Below, piece after piece: positions 8,222 to 16,610 of a stretch of 64,000 nucleotides of DNA (position 1 is the first letter of the stretch; each line of letters begins with the position of its first letter). Below the pieces are notes generated by a model. That model was given only the letters and a program-made list of their open reading frames with translations. It did no database searches and was not told the origin of the DNA. This stretch comes from Mesorhizobium sp. B2-3-4. GTDB lineage: Bacteria; Pseudomonadota; Alphaproteobacteria; Rhizobiales; Rhizobiaceae. The stretch covers positions 144,510 to 208,509 of the forward strand of contig NZ_VFVY01000011.1 of assembly GCF_006442315.1 (NCBI RefSeq), written 5' to 3'. The position numbers were made by a program, and so were the translations under genes.

Positions 8222-9223
8222 TCAGCCGCGGAAGAGCGACAGGATCGACTGCGACGAGCCGTTGGCGATCGAAAGCGCCTGGACACCGAGCTGCTGCTGA
8301 ACCTGTAGGGCCTGGAGACGGGTCGATTCCTTGTTCATGTCGGCATCGACGAGCTGGCCGACGCCACGATCGATGGAGTCCATCAGGCTCGACGTGAAGG
8401 TCTTCTGCAGATCGATGGAGCTCTTGGCGGCGCCGAGCTTGGTGGCGGCGTCCGTCATTCCCTTGAGCGCGGCGTCGACAACGTTCATCTGCTGAGCGAT
8501 CTGGGCATCGCTGAAGCCCTTGCCCGTGGTCGTGTCGTAGACTGCGAGCGTGGCCACCGAATAGGTGTCGCCGGTTGCCGGGGCAGCACCTGCGGTCGGG
8601 TTCTGGGCAGCCGTGGTGACGGCAGCGCCGGTGGTGCCGAGGCGGTCGGCATCGAGGATGCCCTTCTTGGTGCCCGTCGTGGTGCCGGCTTCATACAGCT
8701 TGATGCTTTCGACGTTGACATCGATCGTGCTGATCGAGGACTTGCCGGAAGCGTCGCGATTGAAGGCCGAAACGATTTTGACGTCGGCTGCCGCAGTGCC
8801 GGTGCCGCTGTCGACCGAAAGCATGTTGGTACCCGAGAAGGTAGCGCCGTCGGCATAGGCCTTCAACTGCTTCTGCAGGGCGGCGATTTCGACCTGGGTC
8901 TTTGCCTTGTCGGCATCGGTCTGGCCGTAGGAAGCGGTCAGCTTGGTCTTGATCTGGTTGATGGTGTCGATCGCGCTGTTCATGCCGGTGTAGGCGGTGT
9001 CGACTTTCGAAGCGCCGAGACCGAGGGCGTCCGAAACGGTCGACATCTGCTGGTTGTCGGAGCGCATCGTGGTGGCGATCGACCAGTAGGCGGCGTTATC
9101 GGAAGCCTGGGAGACGCGGTAGCCCGTCGAGATGCGGGCCTGAGTGGTGTCGAGGCTCTTCTGGGTGGCATTCAAGCTCTGCAGGGCGGTCAACGCCGAA
9201 GCGTTGGTCATGATACTGGCCAT
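8222..9223 (-). CDS. Flagellin 2
   Basis: 333 residues, starting ATG at 9223 (MASIMTNASALTALQSLN). Terminal D0/D1 regions are nearly identical to flagellin 1, including NAAYWSIATTMRSDNQ, SKVDTAYTGMN and SIDLQKTFTSSLMDSIDRGVGQLVDADMNKESTRLQALQVQQQLG. The centre (about 160-260) differs and is shorter. It ends SQSILSLFRG. It has its own leader with a hairpin and its own terminator. The pair is a recent tandem duplication; rhizobia usually build complex filaments from several related flagellins. Confidence 0.95.
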   Translation of the reverse strand: MASIMTNASALTALQSLNATQKSLDTTQARISTGYRVSQASDNAAYWSIATTMRSDNQQMSTVSDALGLGASKVDTAYTGMNSAIDTINQIKTKLTASYGQTDADKAKTQVEIAALQKQLKAYADGATFSGTNMLSVDSGTGTAAADVKIVSAFNRDASGKSSISTIDVNVESIKLYEAGTTTGTKKGILDADRLGTTGAAVTTAAQNPTAGAAPATGDTYSVATLAVYDTTTGKGFSDAQIAQQMNVVDAALKGMTDAATKLGAAKSSIDLQKTFTSSLMDSIDRGVGQLVDADMNKESTRLQALQVQQQLGVQALSIANGSSQSILSLFRG

Positions 9224-9400
9224 GGCTACTCGTACCTTGTTTTTACAGGGTGTTTTTTTGCATACCGGTTTGTCCGGTATGACGGAGCGGCATCATGCCA
9301 ATGACCGTTGCGTTTTGGGTCACCCGCCATCTGCGAGCGACTATGGCGGCCAGTCCCTACCAAAGACCTAAACTGGACGGTTAATCGAAAATAATTTGGA
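9224..9400 (-). promoter_or_regulatory. Flagellin 2 promoter and leader region
   Basis: Non-coding region upstream of flagellin 2. It includes an AT-rich block near 9379-9398 whose minus strand carries TTAAC preceded at 7-nt spacing by an imperfect half site (ATTA), resembling a degenerate CtrA box. A weak AAGG lies 11 nt before the ATG. I could not fix a transcription start. Confidence 0.45.
9261..9281 (-). promoter_or_regulatory. Hairpin in flagellin 2 leader
   Basis: A perfect 8-bp inverted repeat, CATACCGG (9261-9268) and CCGGTATG (9274-9281), with a 5-nt loop. It sits 38 nt upstream of the ATG. In the transcript sense it is followed by a run of seven A residues rather than U, so it is not a terminator for this gene. 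It may be a DNA operator or an mRNA leader structure. Confidence 0.55.
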
Positions 9401-9418
9401 GAAAATTCGCGCCCGCGG

Positions 9419-9439
9419 CCCTCCGCCCGGCACGGAGGG
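9419..9439 (-). terminator. Weak hairpin after fliP
   Basis: CCCTCCG (9419-9425) pairs with CGGAGGG (9433-9439). It lies 31 nt after the fliP stop, but no T run follows directly, so termination is possible but unproven. Confidence 0.4.
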
Positions 9440-9469
9440 GCAAACGATGCCTGATGCCGGAGCGGCGGA

Positions 9470-10201
9470 TCAGGTGAAGGAGCGCACCAGGCTGCCGACG
9501 AGCAGGTTCCAGCCGTCGATCAGGACGAAGAACAGGATCTTGAACGGCAGCGACACGACCGTGGGCGGCAGCATCATCATGCCCATCGCCATGGTGATGG
9601 TGGCCACGATCAGGTCGATGACCAGGAATGGCAGCACGATCAGGAAGCCGATCTCGAAGCCGCGCCTGATTTCGGAGATCATGAAGGCAGGCACCAGGAT
9701 GCGCAGGTCGACGGTCTCCTTGGCGACGACCTGGCCGCGCTCACGGGCGAGATCGGCGAAAAGGTCGAAATCCTTGTCGCGCACATTGTGCAGCATGAAG
9801 GTGCGGAATGGATCCGAAATCTTCTCGAAGGCCTCGGTCTGGCTGATCTGGTTGTCCATCAGCGGCTTGACGCCGGTGTTCCAAGCCTGATCGAAGGTCG
9901 GCGCCATGACATAGAAGGTCATGAACAGCGACAGTGAAATGAGGATGAGGTTGGCCGGAGTCGACTGCAGGCCGATGCCGGCACGCAGGATCGAGAAGGC
10001 GATGACGAAGCGGGTGAAGCTCGTCACCATGATCAGCAGCCCCGGCGCCACCGACAGGACGGTCAGCAGGCCGAACATCTGGATGATGTAGCCGACGGTG
10101 GTGCCATCGGCCTTGCCGATGCCGCCAAGGTCCAGTTGCTGGGCCGCCGCGACGGAGGTGGCGGCACCGATCAGCGCCGCGGCAAGAAGAAATTTTCTCA
10201 T
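9470..10201 (-). CDS. fliP: Flagellar export gate protein FliP
   Basis: 243 residues. A cleavable signal peptide (to about residue 20) precedes the FliP core: LLTVLSVAPGLLIMVTSFTRFVIAFSILR, then a periplasmic loop, then VPAFMISEIRRGFEIGFLIVLPFLVIDLIVATITMAMGMMMLPP, a signature stretch of the family. It is part of the FliPQR export pore in the inner membrane. Its start overlaps the fliL stop as ATGA. It is the last gene of the 14-gene flg/fli unit. Confidence 0.97.
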   Translation of the reverse strand: MRKFLLAAALIGAATSVAAAQQLDLGGIGKADGTTVGYIIQMFGLLTVLSVAPGLLIMVTSFTRFVIAFSILRAGIGLQSTPANLILISLSLFMTFYVMAPTFDQAWNTGVKPLMDNQISQTEAFEKISDPFRTFMLHNVRDKDFDLFADLARERGQVVAKETVDLRILVPAFMISEIRRGFEIGFLIVLPFLVIDLIVATITMAMGMMMLPPTVVSLPFKILFFVLIDGWNLLVGSLVRSFT

Positions 10202-10692
10202 TCGAGCAGCAATGTCCTGACGAGAACCTGTTTGACGTGCCCCTGACTGCGGATCGAGGCGCGTTCGTCGAGATCGGCCTTCAGGTGCTGGTAGCCGCTG
10301 GCGCCTTCGATCTGGTGCATCTTGAGCGTGCGCACGAAGGCCAGCAGGTCCTGGTGGATGTCCTCGGTCATCGCCGGCGGCTGCGGAGCGTCGTAGACCA
10401 CGGACACTTCCATCCTGATCCAGGTATCGGCCGGCGAGGCGATGTTGGTGGTGATCGGCGCCAGCGCGACGAGTGTCGGGCCTGTGCCCGGCTGTTGGGC
10501 GGCTTCGGGCTGGGCGACCTTGCCCTCGTTTTCAGGCGCTACCGGCACCGACGATGGCGCGCCGACGCCCTTGAGATAGCCGCCCGACATCCAGCCCATG
10601 CCGATGGCGGCCGCCGTCACCAGGAGCAGCATGGCACCCTGGACGGCAAGGGAGGGACCCTTGCGAGGCTGAACCTGTTCGACATTGGCCAC
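10198..10692 (-). CDS. fliL: Flagellar basal body-associated protein FliL
   Basis: 164 residues, with a short cytoplasmic N-terminus, one membrane segment (about 15-37) and a periplasmic domain ending VLVRTLLLE. The DTWIRMEVSVVYD strand and the DLLAFVRTLKMHQIEG stretch match FliL, which rings the stator and affects torque. It overlaps fliP by 4 nt and lies 35 nt after flgH. Confidence 0.9.
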   Translation of the reverse strand: MANVEQVQPRKGPSLAVQGAMLLLVTAAAIGMGWMSGGYLKGVGAPSSVPVAPENEGKVAQPEAAQQPGTGPTLVALAPITTNIASPADTWIRMEVSVVYDAPQPPAMTEDIHQDLLAFVRTLKMHQIEGASGYQHLKADLDERASIRSQGHVKQVLVRTLLLE

Positions 10693-10727
10693 GGTGCTTT
10701 GCTCCCCAATCCCCAGAAGGCCAAGAC

Positions 10728-11432
10728 CTAGAACGGAAGAACCTGGTCGAGGACCTGCTGGCCGTAGGCCGGCTGCTGGACCTCGCTGACGCGACCGCGG
10801 CCGCCATAGGAGATGCGCGCCTCGGCGATGCGTTCATAAGAGATGGTGTTCTCCGCGCCGATGTCCGACGGGCGCACCATGCCGGCGATCGTAAGCACCC
10901 GGAGCTCGTAGTTGACGCGCACTTCCTGGGAACCCCTGATCATCAGATTGCCGTTTGGCAGGACCTCGGTGACGACGGCGGCGACATTGAGCTCCAGATT
11001 CTCGGAGCGCTTGATTTCGCCGTCGGCGTTGGTTTCGGTGCTGGAGCTCAGGCCGGCGTCGCCTTTGCCGCTGGTGCTGTTGCCTTCCCATCCGAGCGTG
11101 ACGTCGTAGCCCAGCTTGCGCGCGGCGGTGCGGCTTCTGTCGTTCTGGTTCTTGAAGTTGGCCTTATCGTTGAGCTTGATCCTGACAGTCAGGATGTCGC
11201 CTTCGCGTAGCGCTCTGGGATCGGTGAACAGCCGGCTCTGGCGGTCGTCCCAAAGCGAGAACTTCTTGACCGGCGCGGCGGGCGGCTGGGGATAGCTGTA
11301 GGGCGCGACCCCGTCGCTGCCGATGCCCGATCCGACCGGCGACAACGACGGTTCCCTGCCGATCTCCTTGAAGTTGGTGCCGCAGCCGGACAAGGCCGCC
11401 GCCGCGCACAGGATGAGTATTCTGCGGATCAT
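10728..11432 (-). CDS. flgH: Flagellar L-ring protein FlgH
   Basis: 234 residues. It has a lipoprotein signal peptide with lipobox LSGC (Cys about 17), then the FlgH core: SLWDDRQSRLFTDPRALREGDILTVRI, NLELNVAAVVTEVLPNGNLMIRGSQEVRVNYE and IAGMVRPSDIGAENTISYERIAEARISYGGRG. It forms the outer-membrane bushing of the rod. It overlaps the motE stop by 4 nt. Confidence 0.97.
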   Translation of the reverse strand: MIRRILILCAAAALSGCGTNFKEIGREPSLSPVGSGIGSDGVAPYSYPQPPAAPVKKFSLWDDRQSRLFTDPRALREGDILTVRIKLNDKANFKNQNDRSRTAARKLGYDVTLGWEGNSTSGKGDAGLSSSTETNADGEIKRSENLELNVAAVVTEVLPNGNLMIRGSQEVRVNYELRVLTIAGMVRPSDIGAENTISYERIAEARISYGGRGRVSEVQQPAYGQQVLDQVLPF

Positions 11433-12013
11433 GACGGATCTACCCTTCGGGCTGCGCTGGCCATGATGCCGGTGAGCGTCGCCGCCGCCTTCTGGTCCAT
11501 TTCGTTGAGGATGACGCCGGCCTTGCGCGAATCGAGCTTCATCAGGATGGCCGCGGCCAGGTCGGCGTTGACGATCGCCAGCCGTTCGGCCGCCGCATCG
11601 GGCTTCATGCCGGCATAAATCTTGACGACGCTGTCTTCGGCCCGCGCCAGGAAGACCTCGCGCCGCTTCAGCCAGCTTTCATATTCGGCTTTCTTCTCGT
11701 CCAGTGCCTTCATGCGCTGGTCGATGCCGGCCTGGAGCTGTTTCAGCTCCTCCGCCTGCAAGGCATAGCGGCGGTCGCGCGCGGCGTCGGCGATGTTGGA
11801 GCAGAAGCGCTCGATCTCGCTCTGGTCGGGCGCTTTCTCCCGCGTCAATTGCAGCGGTGCCACGGCGGGCTGCGCTCCCGGCAGAACCTGGCGAACGGTG
11901 TCCTCGGCGCGCGTGACGCCGGCGAACGACATGGCCGCGAGAGCCGCGGCCGCGATCAGGATCGCGTGGCAGCGGCGGCTTTCATGGGATGAGAGGAGAG
12001 GGATCATCGGCAT
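11429..12013 (-). CDS. motE: MotE, periplasmic partner of MotC
   Basis: 194 residues with an N-terminal signal peptide (about residues 1-36). A long coiled coil follows (AADARDRRYALQAEELKQLQ... about 75-135), then a C-terminal MgtE-N-like helical domain (KPDAAAERLAIVNADLAAAILMKLDSRKAGVILNEMD). This is the architecture of rhizobial MotE, reported in Sinorhizobium as a chaperone needed for MotC folding. It lies between flgI and flgH, as in Sinorhizobium, with a 2-nt gap to flgI. Confidence 0.85.
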   Translation of the reverse strand: MPMIPLLSSHESRRCHAILIAAAALAAMSFAGVTRAEDTVRQVLPGAQPAVAPLQLTREKAPDQSEIERFCSNIADAARDRRYALQAEELKQLQAGIDQRMKALDEKKAEYESWLKRREVFLARAEDSVVKIYAGMKPDAAAERLAIVNADLAAAILMKLDSRKAGVILNEMDQKAAATLTGIMASAARRVDPS

Positions 12014-12015
12014 CG

Positions 12016-13257
12016 CTATTGGAGAACCAGATCGGCTTGGAGCGCGCCGGCCGACTTGATGCCCTGCAGGATGGCGATGATGCCGTCCGGCTTGACGCCG
12101 AGACGATTGAGGCCGGAGACGAGGGTTTGCAGGTCGGGTCCGTCGAGCACGGCGACGCGGGCGTCGGGGCGGCTGGCATCGATGGCGGTGAACGGCTCGA
12201 CGGCGGTTTCGCCCTTGGAGAAGGGTTCGGGCTGCACGACGCGCGGCGCCTCCGTGATGCGCACCGTCAGCGTGCCGTGGCTGATGGCGACACGCGAGAT
12301 CTTGACGTCGTTGCCGATGACGATGGTGCCAGTGCGCTCGTCGATGACGACGCGGGCCGGCGTGTCGGATTCGACCACCAGGTTCTCGATCTCGGCATAG
12401 AAGCGGGCCGCCGAGACGCTTTTCGGCCGCCTGATCTGCACCGTACGGGAATCGCGCTCGGCCGCCACGCGCATGCCGAAGCGCTGGGCGGTGTAGTCGT
12501 TGATGGCGTCGGCGATGCGAATGGCGGTCGAGAAATCGGGATTGCGCAGTTGCAGCGTCAGTGTCGACTGGTCGTCGAACTCGGCCTTCACCGAGCGCTC
12601 GACGATGGCGCCGTTCGGCACGCGGCCCGCGGTCGGCACGCCTTGCGTCAATTGCTCGGCCTGGCCTTGGGCGGTGAAGCCGGAAACGATGACCGCGCCC
12701 TGGCCGACGGCATAGATCTCCCCGTCCGCGGCCTTGAGCGGCGTCATGATCAGCGTGCCGCCGGCAAGCGAGGTGGCGTCGCCCATGGAGGAAACGTCGA
12801 TGTCGATACGGGCGCCCGATTGCACGTAGGGTGGCATGTTGGCGGTGACGATGACGGCGGCGACGTTCTTGGCGCGCGCGCTGCCGCCTTCGGTGGCGAT
12901 GCCGAGATTTTCGAGCATGGCGCGGATCGACTGTTCGGTAAACGGCGAATTGCGCAGGCTGTCGCCGGATCCGGCGAGGCCGATGACGAGGCCGTAGCCG
13001 ACGAGCTGGTTGTCGCGCGAGCTCTGCAGCTGGGCGATGTCCTTGATGCGCGAGGCGACCTGGCCCGGCGGCAGCTGGCTCGGCCCGGGCGAGACGCGGA
13101 ACATGCGCGTGGTGGTGGCCGGGTCATATTCTGGATCGGTGTAGACACCGCCATCCCTGGCGGCGAGCTCACGCTTGGCCTTGGGTGTCAGGCCATCGGC
13201 CAGCGCCGGCTGCAGGCCAAGTGCTGCCGCGAGCAGAAGGGTAAGCGGGCGCATCAT
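12016..13257 (-). CDS. flgI: Flagellar P-ring protein FlgI
   Basis: 413 residues with a signal peptide ending near ALADG. The FlgI core begins SRIKDIAQLQSSRDNQLVGYGLVIGLAGSGDSLRNSPFTEQSIRAMLENLG and continues through GTLIMTPLKAADGEIYAVGQGAVIV to the C-terminal TLVSGLNRLGVKPDGIIAILQGIKSAGALQADLVLQ. It forms the periplasmic bushing. Compared with enterobacterial FlgI there are about 45 extra residues between the signal peptide and the core. The start overlaps the flgA stop by 4 nt. Confidence 0.97.
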   Translation of the reverse strand: MMRPLTLLLAAALGLQPALADGLTPKAKRELAARDGGVYTDPEYDPATTTRMFRVSPGPSQLPPGQVASRIKDIAQLQSSRDNQLVGYGLVIGLAGSGDSLRNSPFTEQSIRAMLENLGIATEGGSARAKNVAAVIVTANMPPYVQSGARIDIDVSSMGDATSLAGGTLIMTPLKAADGEIYAVGQGAVIVSGFTAQGQAEQLTQGVPTAGRVPNGAIVERSVKAEFDDQSTLTLQLRNPDFSTAIRIADAINDYTAQRFGMRVAAERDSRTVQIRRPKSVSAARFYAEIENLVVESDTPARVVIDERTGTIVIGNDVKISRVAISHGTLTVRITEAPRVVQPEPFSKGETAVEPFTAIDASRPDARVAVLDGPDLQTLVSGLNRLGVKPDGIIAILQGIKSAGALQADLVLQ

Positions 13258-13781
13258 GAAGCGCCGACCTGGATGGTGCCGTCGGCCATCACCGTGCCGG
13301 AGAGGATCTTGCCGCTGTCGCTGTTGCGAACCTTGATGAAGTCGCCGGCCGAGCCCGGCTGCAAGGTCACGGCGGTGGCGGTGATGGTCAGCCCGCCGGC
13401 AACGAAGAAGACCTGCACGGCGGCGCCCTGTTCGACCAGCCAGGCCTCGCGGATGGCGGCGGAGGGAATGTAGCGGCCGGGCAGCAGCGTGCGCTTGGCG
13501 ATCTTGCCCTGGAGTTCCTCGGCGCGCGTCGCCATCGCATCGGGCTTGTGCTTGCCGGGGATGAGGGTGACCTGCTTCAAGGCGCCGAGCTCGATGGTTT
13601 CGCCGGGATAGATGACGCGGTTGGGGATCAGCACGACCTCGCCGGTGGCTTGATTGCTGGCGATCTGATTGGCCGATTGACCTGTCGATTCCTGGGCAAA
13701 AGCCGGCATGCCGCCGGCCGCCAGCGCAAGGATCAGCGCGGCGCGGCGGAATGCGGAGCAGGAGATCGGCATCGCCATCAT
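13254..13781 (-). CDS. flgA: P-ring assembly chaperone FlgA
   Basis: 175 residues. The signal peptide ends near AFAQ and the SAF/ChapFlgA domain occupies the rest: PNRVIYPGETIELGALKQV, GKIAKRTLLPGRYIPSAAIREAWLVEQGAAVQVFFVAGGLTITATAVTLQPGSAGD. FlgA is a periplasmic chaperone for FlgI, the next gene, which it overlaps. It follows flgG with a 3-nt gap. Confidence 0.93.
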   Translation of the reverse strand: MMAMPISCSAFRRAALILALAAGGMPAFAQESTGQSANQIASNQATGEVVLIPNRVIYPGETIELGALKQVTLIPGKHKPDAMATRAEELQGKIAKRTLLPGRYIPSAAIREAWLVEQGAAVQVFFVAGGLTITATAVTLQPGSAGDFIKVRNSDSGKILSGTVMADGTIQVGAS

Positions 13782-13784
13782 CCC

Positions 13785-14573
13785 TTACCTGATGTTCTTG
13801 GAGACGACGGAGGCCATGTCGTCGGCCGCCTGGATGACCTTGGAATTCATCTCATAGGCGCGCTGCGCCGAGATCAGCTCGGTGATTTCCTTGACCGGGT
13901 CGACGTTGGAAGCCTCGAGATAGCCTTGCTGGATGGTGGCGAAGCCGGGATCGCCGGGCACGCCGACATTGGCCGGCCCCGAAGCCGTCGTTTCCTGGAA
14001 GAGATTGTCGCCGAGCGGCGCAAGGCCGGCCTCGTTGGCGAAGTTGACGATCTGGAGCTGGCCGAGATTCTGCAGGTCGGTCTGACCGTCGATGCGGGCA
14101 AAGACCTGACCGGTCTTGTTGACGATGACCTCGACGGCGTCGACCGGCACGGTGATGGCCGGAATGACGCTGGCGCCGTCAACCGTCACCAGCTGGCCGG
14201 TGGCGTTGGTGTTGAAGGCGCCGGCGCGCGTGTAGAGCGTGCCGCCATCGGCACCCTCGATCTGGAACCAGCCCCTGCCGGTCAGCGCCATGTCGAAACT
14301 GTTGCCGGTGCTGGTCAGTTCGCCCTGGGTGTGGACGTTGCGCACGGCGGTGGTCTTGACGCCGAGGCCGATGGAAACGCCTTCCGGTACCAGCGAGGCG
14401 TTGGAGCGGTTGGGCACGCCTTGCGTGCGGTCGACCTGGTAGAGCAGGTCGGAGAATTCGGCGCGCGCCCGCTTGTAGCCGGTGGTGTTGATGTTGGCGA
14501 TGTTGTTGGCGATGACTTCCAGATTGGTCTGCTGGGCATTCATGCCGGTGGCGGCGATGGCGAGTGCTTTCAT
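13785..14573 (-). CDS. flgG: Flagellar distal rod protein FlgG
   Basis: 262 residues, the usual FlgG length. N-terminal rod motif LAIAATGMNAQQTNLEVIANNIANINTTGYKRARAEFSDLLYQ and C-terminal GYLEASNVDPVKEITELISAQRAYEMNSKVIQAADDM are both intact. It builds the distal rod. It lies 10 nt after fliE. Confidence 0.98.
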   Translation of the reverse strand: MKALAIAATGMNAQQTNLEVIANNIANINTTGYKRARAEFSDLLYQVDRTQGVPNRSNASLVPEGVSIGLGVKTTAVRNVHTQGELTSTGNSFDMALTGRGWFQIEGADGGTLYTRAGAFNTNATGQLVTVDGASVIPAITVPVDAVEVIVNKTGQVFARIDGQTDLQNLGQLQIVNFANEAGLAPLGDNLFQETTASGPANVGVPGDPGFATIQQGYLEASNVDPVKEITELISAQRAYEMNSKVIQAADDMASVVSKNIR

Positions 14574-14583
14574 GGCCTGCTCC

Positions 14584-14907
14584 TCAGATACCCATGCGAC
14601 TGACTTCGAGATAGGCCGAAACGACCTTGTCGCGGATGGCGACAGCGGTCTGCAGCGCCTGCTGGGCGCTCATCACGGCATCGACGACCTGGCGGGTGTC
14701 GGCGTCGCCCTTGAGTGCCTGCAGCGACACCTGCTCGGCATTTTGCAGCGTGTTGACGGTCTTGGAGGCCGCCTGGCTGACGGCTTCGGCGAATGAGGTG
14801 CCGATGTTGGCGGATGCCGCCGACGCAACGCCGCCCTGCAGCAGGTCGGTGGCTGTGTCGCCCAGCCCAGGCTTGAGGTTGAGCGCGCCGATGCCGTTGA
14901 CGATCAT
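14584..14907 (-). CDS. fliE: Flagellar hook-basal body protein FliE
   Basis: 107 residues, a typical size. The C-terminal FliE signature is present (VDAVMSAQQALQTAVAIRDKVVSAYLEVSRMGI), preceded by SFAEAVSQAASKTVNTLQNAEQ. It is the adaptor between MS ring and rod. Its start overlaps the flgC stop by 4 nt. Confidence 0.95.
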   Translation of the reverse strand: MIVNGIGALNLKPGLGDTATDLLQGGVASAASANIGTSFAEAVSQAASKTVNTLQNAEQVSLQALKGDADTRQVVDAVMSAQQALQTAVAIRDKVVSAYLEVSRMGI

Positions 14908-15320
14908 TGGTTCCTCATCAGGTCGATGGTCATTGAAATGAGGTCGCGCGCCTGCTTCACGACTTGCAGGTTGGCCTCGTAGGAGCGGTTGGCCTCGGTC
15001 ATGTCGGCCATTTCGATCAGCACGTTGACATTGGGCATCTTGACGTAGCCCTTCTCGTCGGCGGCCTCGTTGCCGGGCTGGAATTCGACCGGAAAGTCGC
15101 TCGGGTCGCGGTCGATCGAGTTCACCTCGACCGTGGAGCTGCCGGAGGCGCGGTCGAGTTCGGAGACGAAGCTGATGGTCTTGCGGCGATACGGGTCGGC
15201 GCCCGGCGTGGTGCCTGTCGACTGGGCGTTGGCGAGGTTTTCCGAAACAACGCGCAGGCGCTCGGACTGGGCGCCGAGGCCTGATGCTGCGACTTTGAGG
15301 GCTGCGGTCAGCGCGTCCAT
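14904..15320 (-). CDS. flgC: Proximal rod protein FlgC
   Basis: 138 residues. N-terminal ALKVAASGLGAQSERLRVVSENLANAQST and C-terminal KMPNVNVLIEMADMTEANRSYEANLQVVKQARDLISMTIDLMR are diagnostic for FlgC. It is located between flgB (2-nt gap) and fliE (4-nt overlap). Confidence 0.97.
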   Translation of the reverse strand: MDALTAALKVAASGLGAQSERLRVVSENLANAQSTGTTPGADPYRRKTISFVSELDRASGSSTVEVNSIDRDPSDFPVEFQPGNEAADEKGYVKMPNVNVLIEMADMTEANRSYEANLQVVKQARDLISMTIDLMRNQ

Positions 15321-15322
15321 GA

Positions 15323-15703
15323 TCAGCTCTTCACCGCCATCATCATCATTGAGTGGAATGCCTTGACGATGGCCGTGTTGAGCTCGAAGGAGCGGCGCAC
15401 TTCGCCGGCCTTGAGGAGCTGGTCTTCAAGCACGACCGTGTTCTTGGACGGCATGATCACGCCGTCGTCTTCCTGCGGCTTGATGGAGAAGCCGGCATTG
15501 GTCGCGGCGCTGCCGAGATGGCCGGGCTCGGTTATCTGCAGCGATACCGCGGTGCGGTCGAGCACCTTCTCGAACGGCTCGACATCGTTTGCCGTGTAGC
15601 CCGGCGTGTTGGCATTGGCGATGTTGCCGGCGACAGCGGACTGACGCACTGACAGCCACTGCGCTTGCTTGGCGGCGAGATCGAAAAGGGAAACGGGCTC
15701 CAT
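15323..15703 (-). CDS. flgB: Proximal rod protein FlgB
   Basis: 126 residues from the ATG at 15703, which has GGAG 6 nt upstream. An in-frame ATG 8 codons earlier lacks such a site. The rod motif is present (LSVRQSAVAGNIANANTPGYTANDVEPFEKVL), and the C-terminus FELNTAIVKAFHSMMMMAVK is standard for FlgB. Confidence 0.95.
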   Translation of the reverse strand: MEPVSLFDLAAKQAQWLSVRQSAVAGNIANANTPGYTANDVEPFEKVLDRTAVSLQITEPGHLGSAATNAGFSIKPQEDDGVIMPSKNTVVLEDQLLKAGEVRRSFELNTAIVKAFHSMMMMAVKS

Positions 15704-15776
15704 GGGAATCTCCGGGCATGTGCCCAAAGACTAGGCCGCCAGTCTTGCGCGGACCTTGCGGATGGTCGTGACGGCC

Positions 15777-16610
15777 TTACTTGGAAAGCTCGATCACCTG
15801 GTTCGTGCTGGTGAGCATGACCCATTTGCCGTTGCGCTGTTCAATCGCCGATACCTTGCTGGAATCGGGCAGCGTGGAGCCGCGTTGAACCATCCACAGG
15901 CCGGTGTCGTCCTCGATCATGGCGCGGCCGTTGGCGACATGGACCATGCGGAACTTCGCAACATCGGCGGGGAAGGGCTGGTCGCCGGGCGGCTCCTGTT
16001 TGGAATCGTCCTGCACCGTGCCGGTGGCAAGCAGGTCGACACCGGCATTGGGTACGTCCTTGGCGGTCAGCGGCGCGCTGCGTGCGGCAACCACGCCGCC
16101 GCCCGCACGTCCCGAATTGGTGCCGGTGCCGCCGAATTTGATCGCCTGCACGCCGAACTGGTCCTGGTTGAAGAAGATATACCAGGGAAACAGGGCGCAG
16201 ATCAGGCCAAGCGTGACGCCAAGCGCGGCGATGACAAGGTCGCTGCGCCGGTCCGCCTTCTTTCTCAATCTTGGAAATTGCGCCTTTGGCGGTTGCGGCC
16301 ATTCGGTGTCGGGAAAGAGGCCGTCGATCAACGATTCGCGGCTTGCCTGTATCATCTCGGGTGCATCGACGCCGGGAACCACAGGCGTTGAGGAAGGGGC
16401 CGCCCGGACCAGAAGAGGTTCGGATCGCGGCAGAGCCGGTTTGGCCGCCCTGGCCAGAACAGCCGCGGTCCTGGCGGCCACGGCGCCGGCGGCGTTTGCC
16501 CTGGCGACCAGGGCTTCCTCCTCGCGAGCCTGCTCCGCGGCCTGTGCCTCGGCGATCATCTCGTTAAGGAGGCGCTCGGTGTACTGGCGTTCAGTCTCCT
16601 GGTTCGGCAT
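15777..16610 (-). CDS. Single-pass membrane protein of the flagellar operon, function unknown
   Basis: 277 residues. The first 120 are charged and Ala-rich with a predicted helix (ETERQYTERLLNEMIAEAQAAEQ). One membrane segment follows at about 125-148 (LVIAALGVTLGLICALFPWYIFF), then a periplasmic part whose last 70 residues look folded (FRMVHVANGRAMIEDDTGLWMVQRGSTLPDSSKVSAIEQRNGKWVM). I do not recognise a characterised family. An unnamed gene occupies the same place, between fliI and flgB, in Sinorhizobium as I recall it. It overlaps fliI by 20 nt, so it is co-translated with the export ATPase and may be an assembly or motor accessory factor. Confidence 0.75.
   Translation of the reverse strand: MPNQETERQYTERLLNEMIAEAQAAEQAREEEALVARANAAGAVAARTAAVLARAAKPALPRSEPLLVRAAPSSTPVVPGVDAPEMIQASRESLIDGLFPDTEWPQPPKAQFPRLRKKADRRSDLVIAALGVTLGLICALFPWYIFFNQDQFGVQAIKFGGTGTNSGRAGGGVVAARSAPLTAKDVPNAGVDLLATGTVQDDSKQEPPGDQPFPADVAKFRMVHVANGRAMIEDDTGLWMVQRGSTLPDSSKVSAIEQRNGKWVMLTSTNQVIELSK

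Noticed and set aside
11989..13473. 494-codon plus-strand frame opposite flgI
   Set aside because: Antisense shadow of a certain gene; low-complexity translation without start signals.
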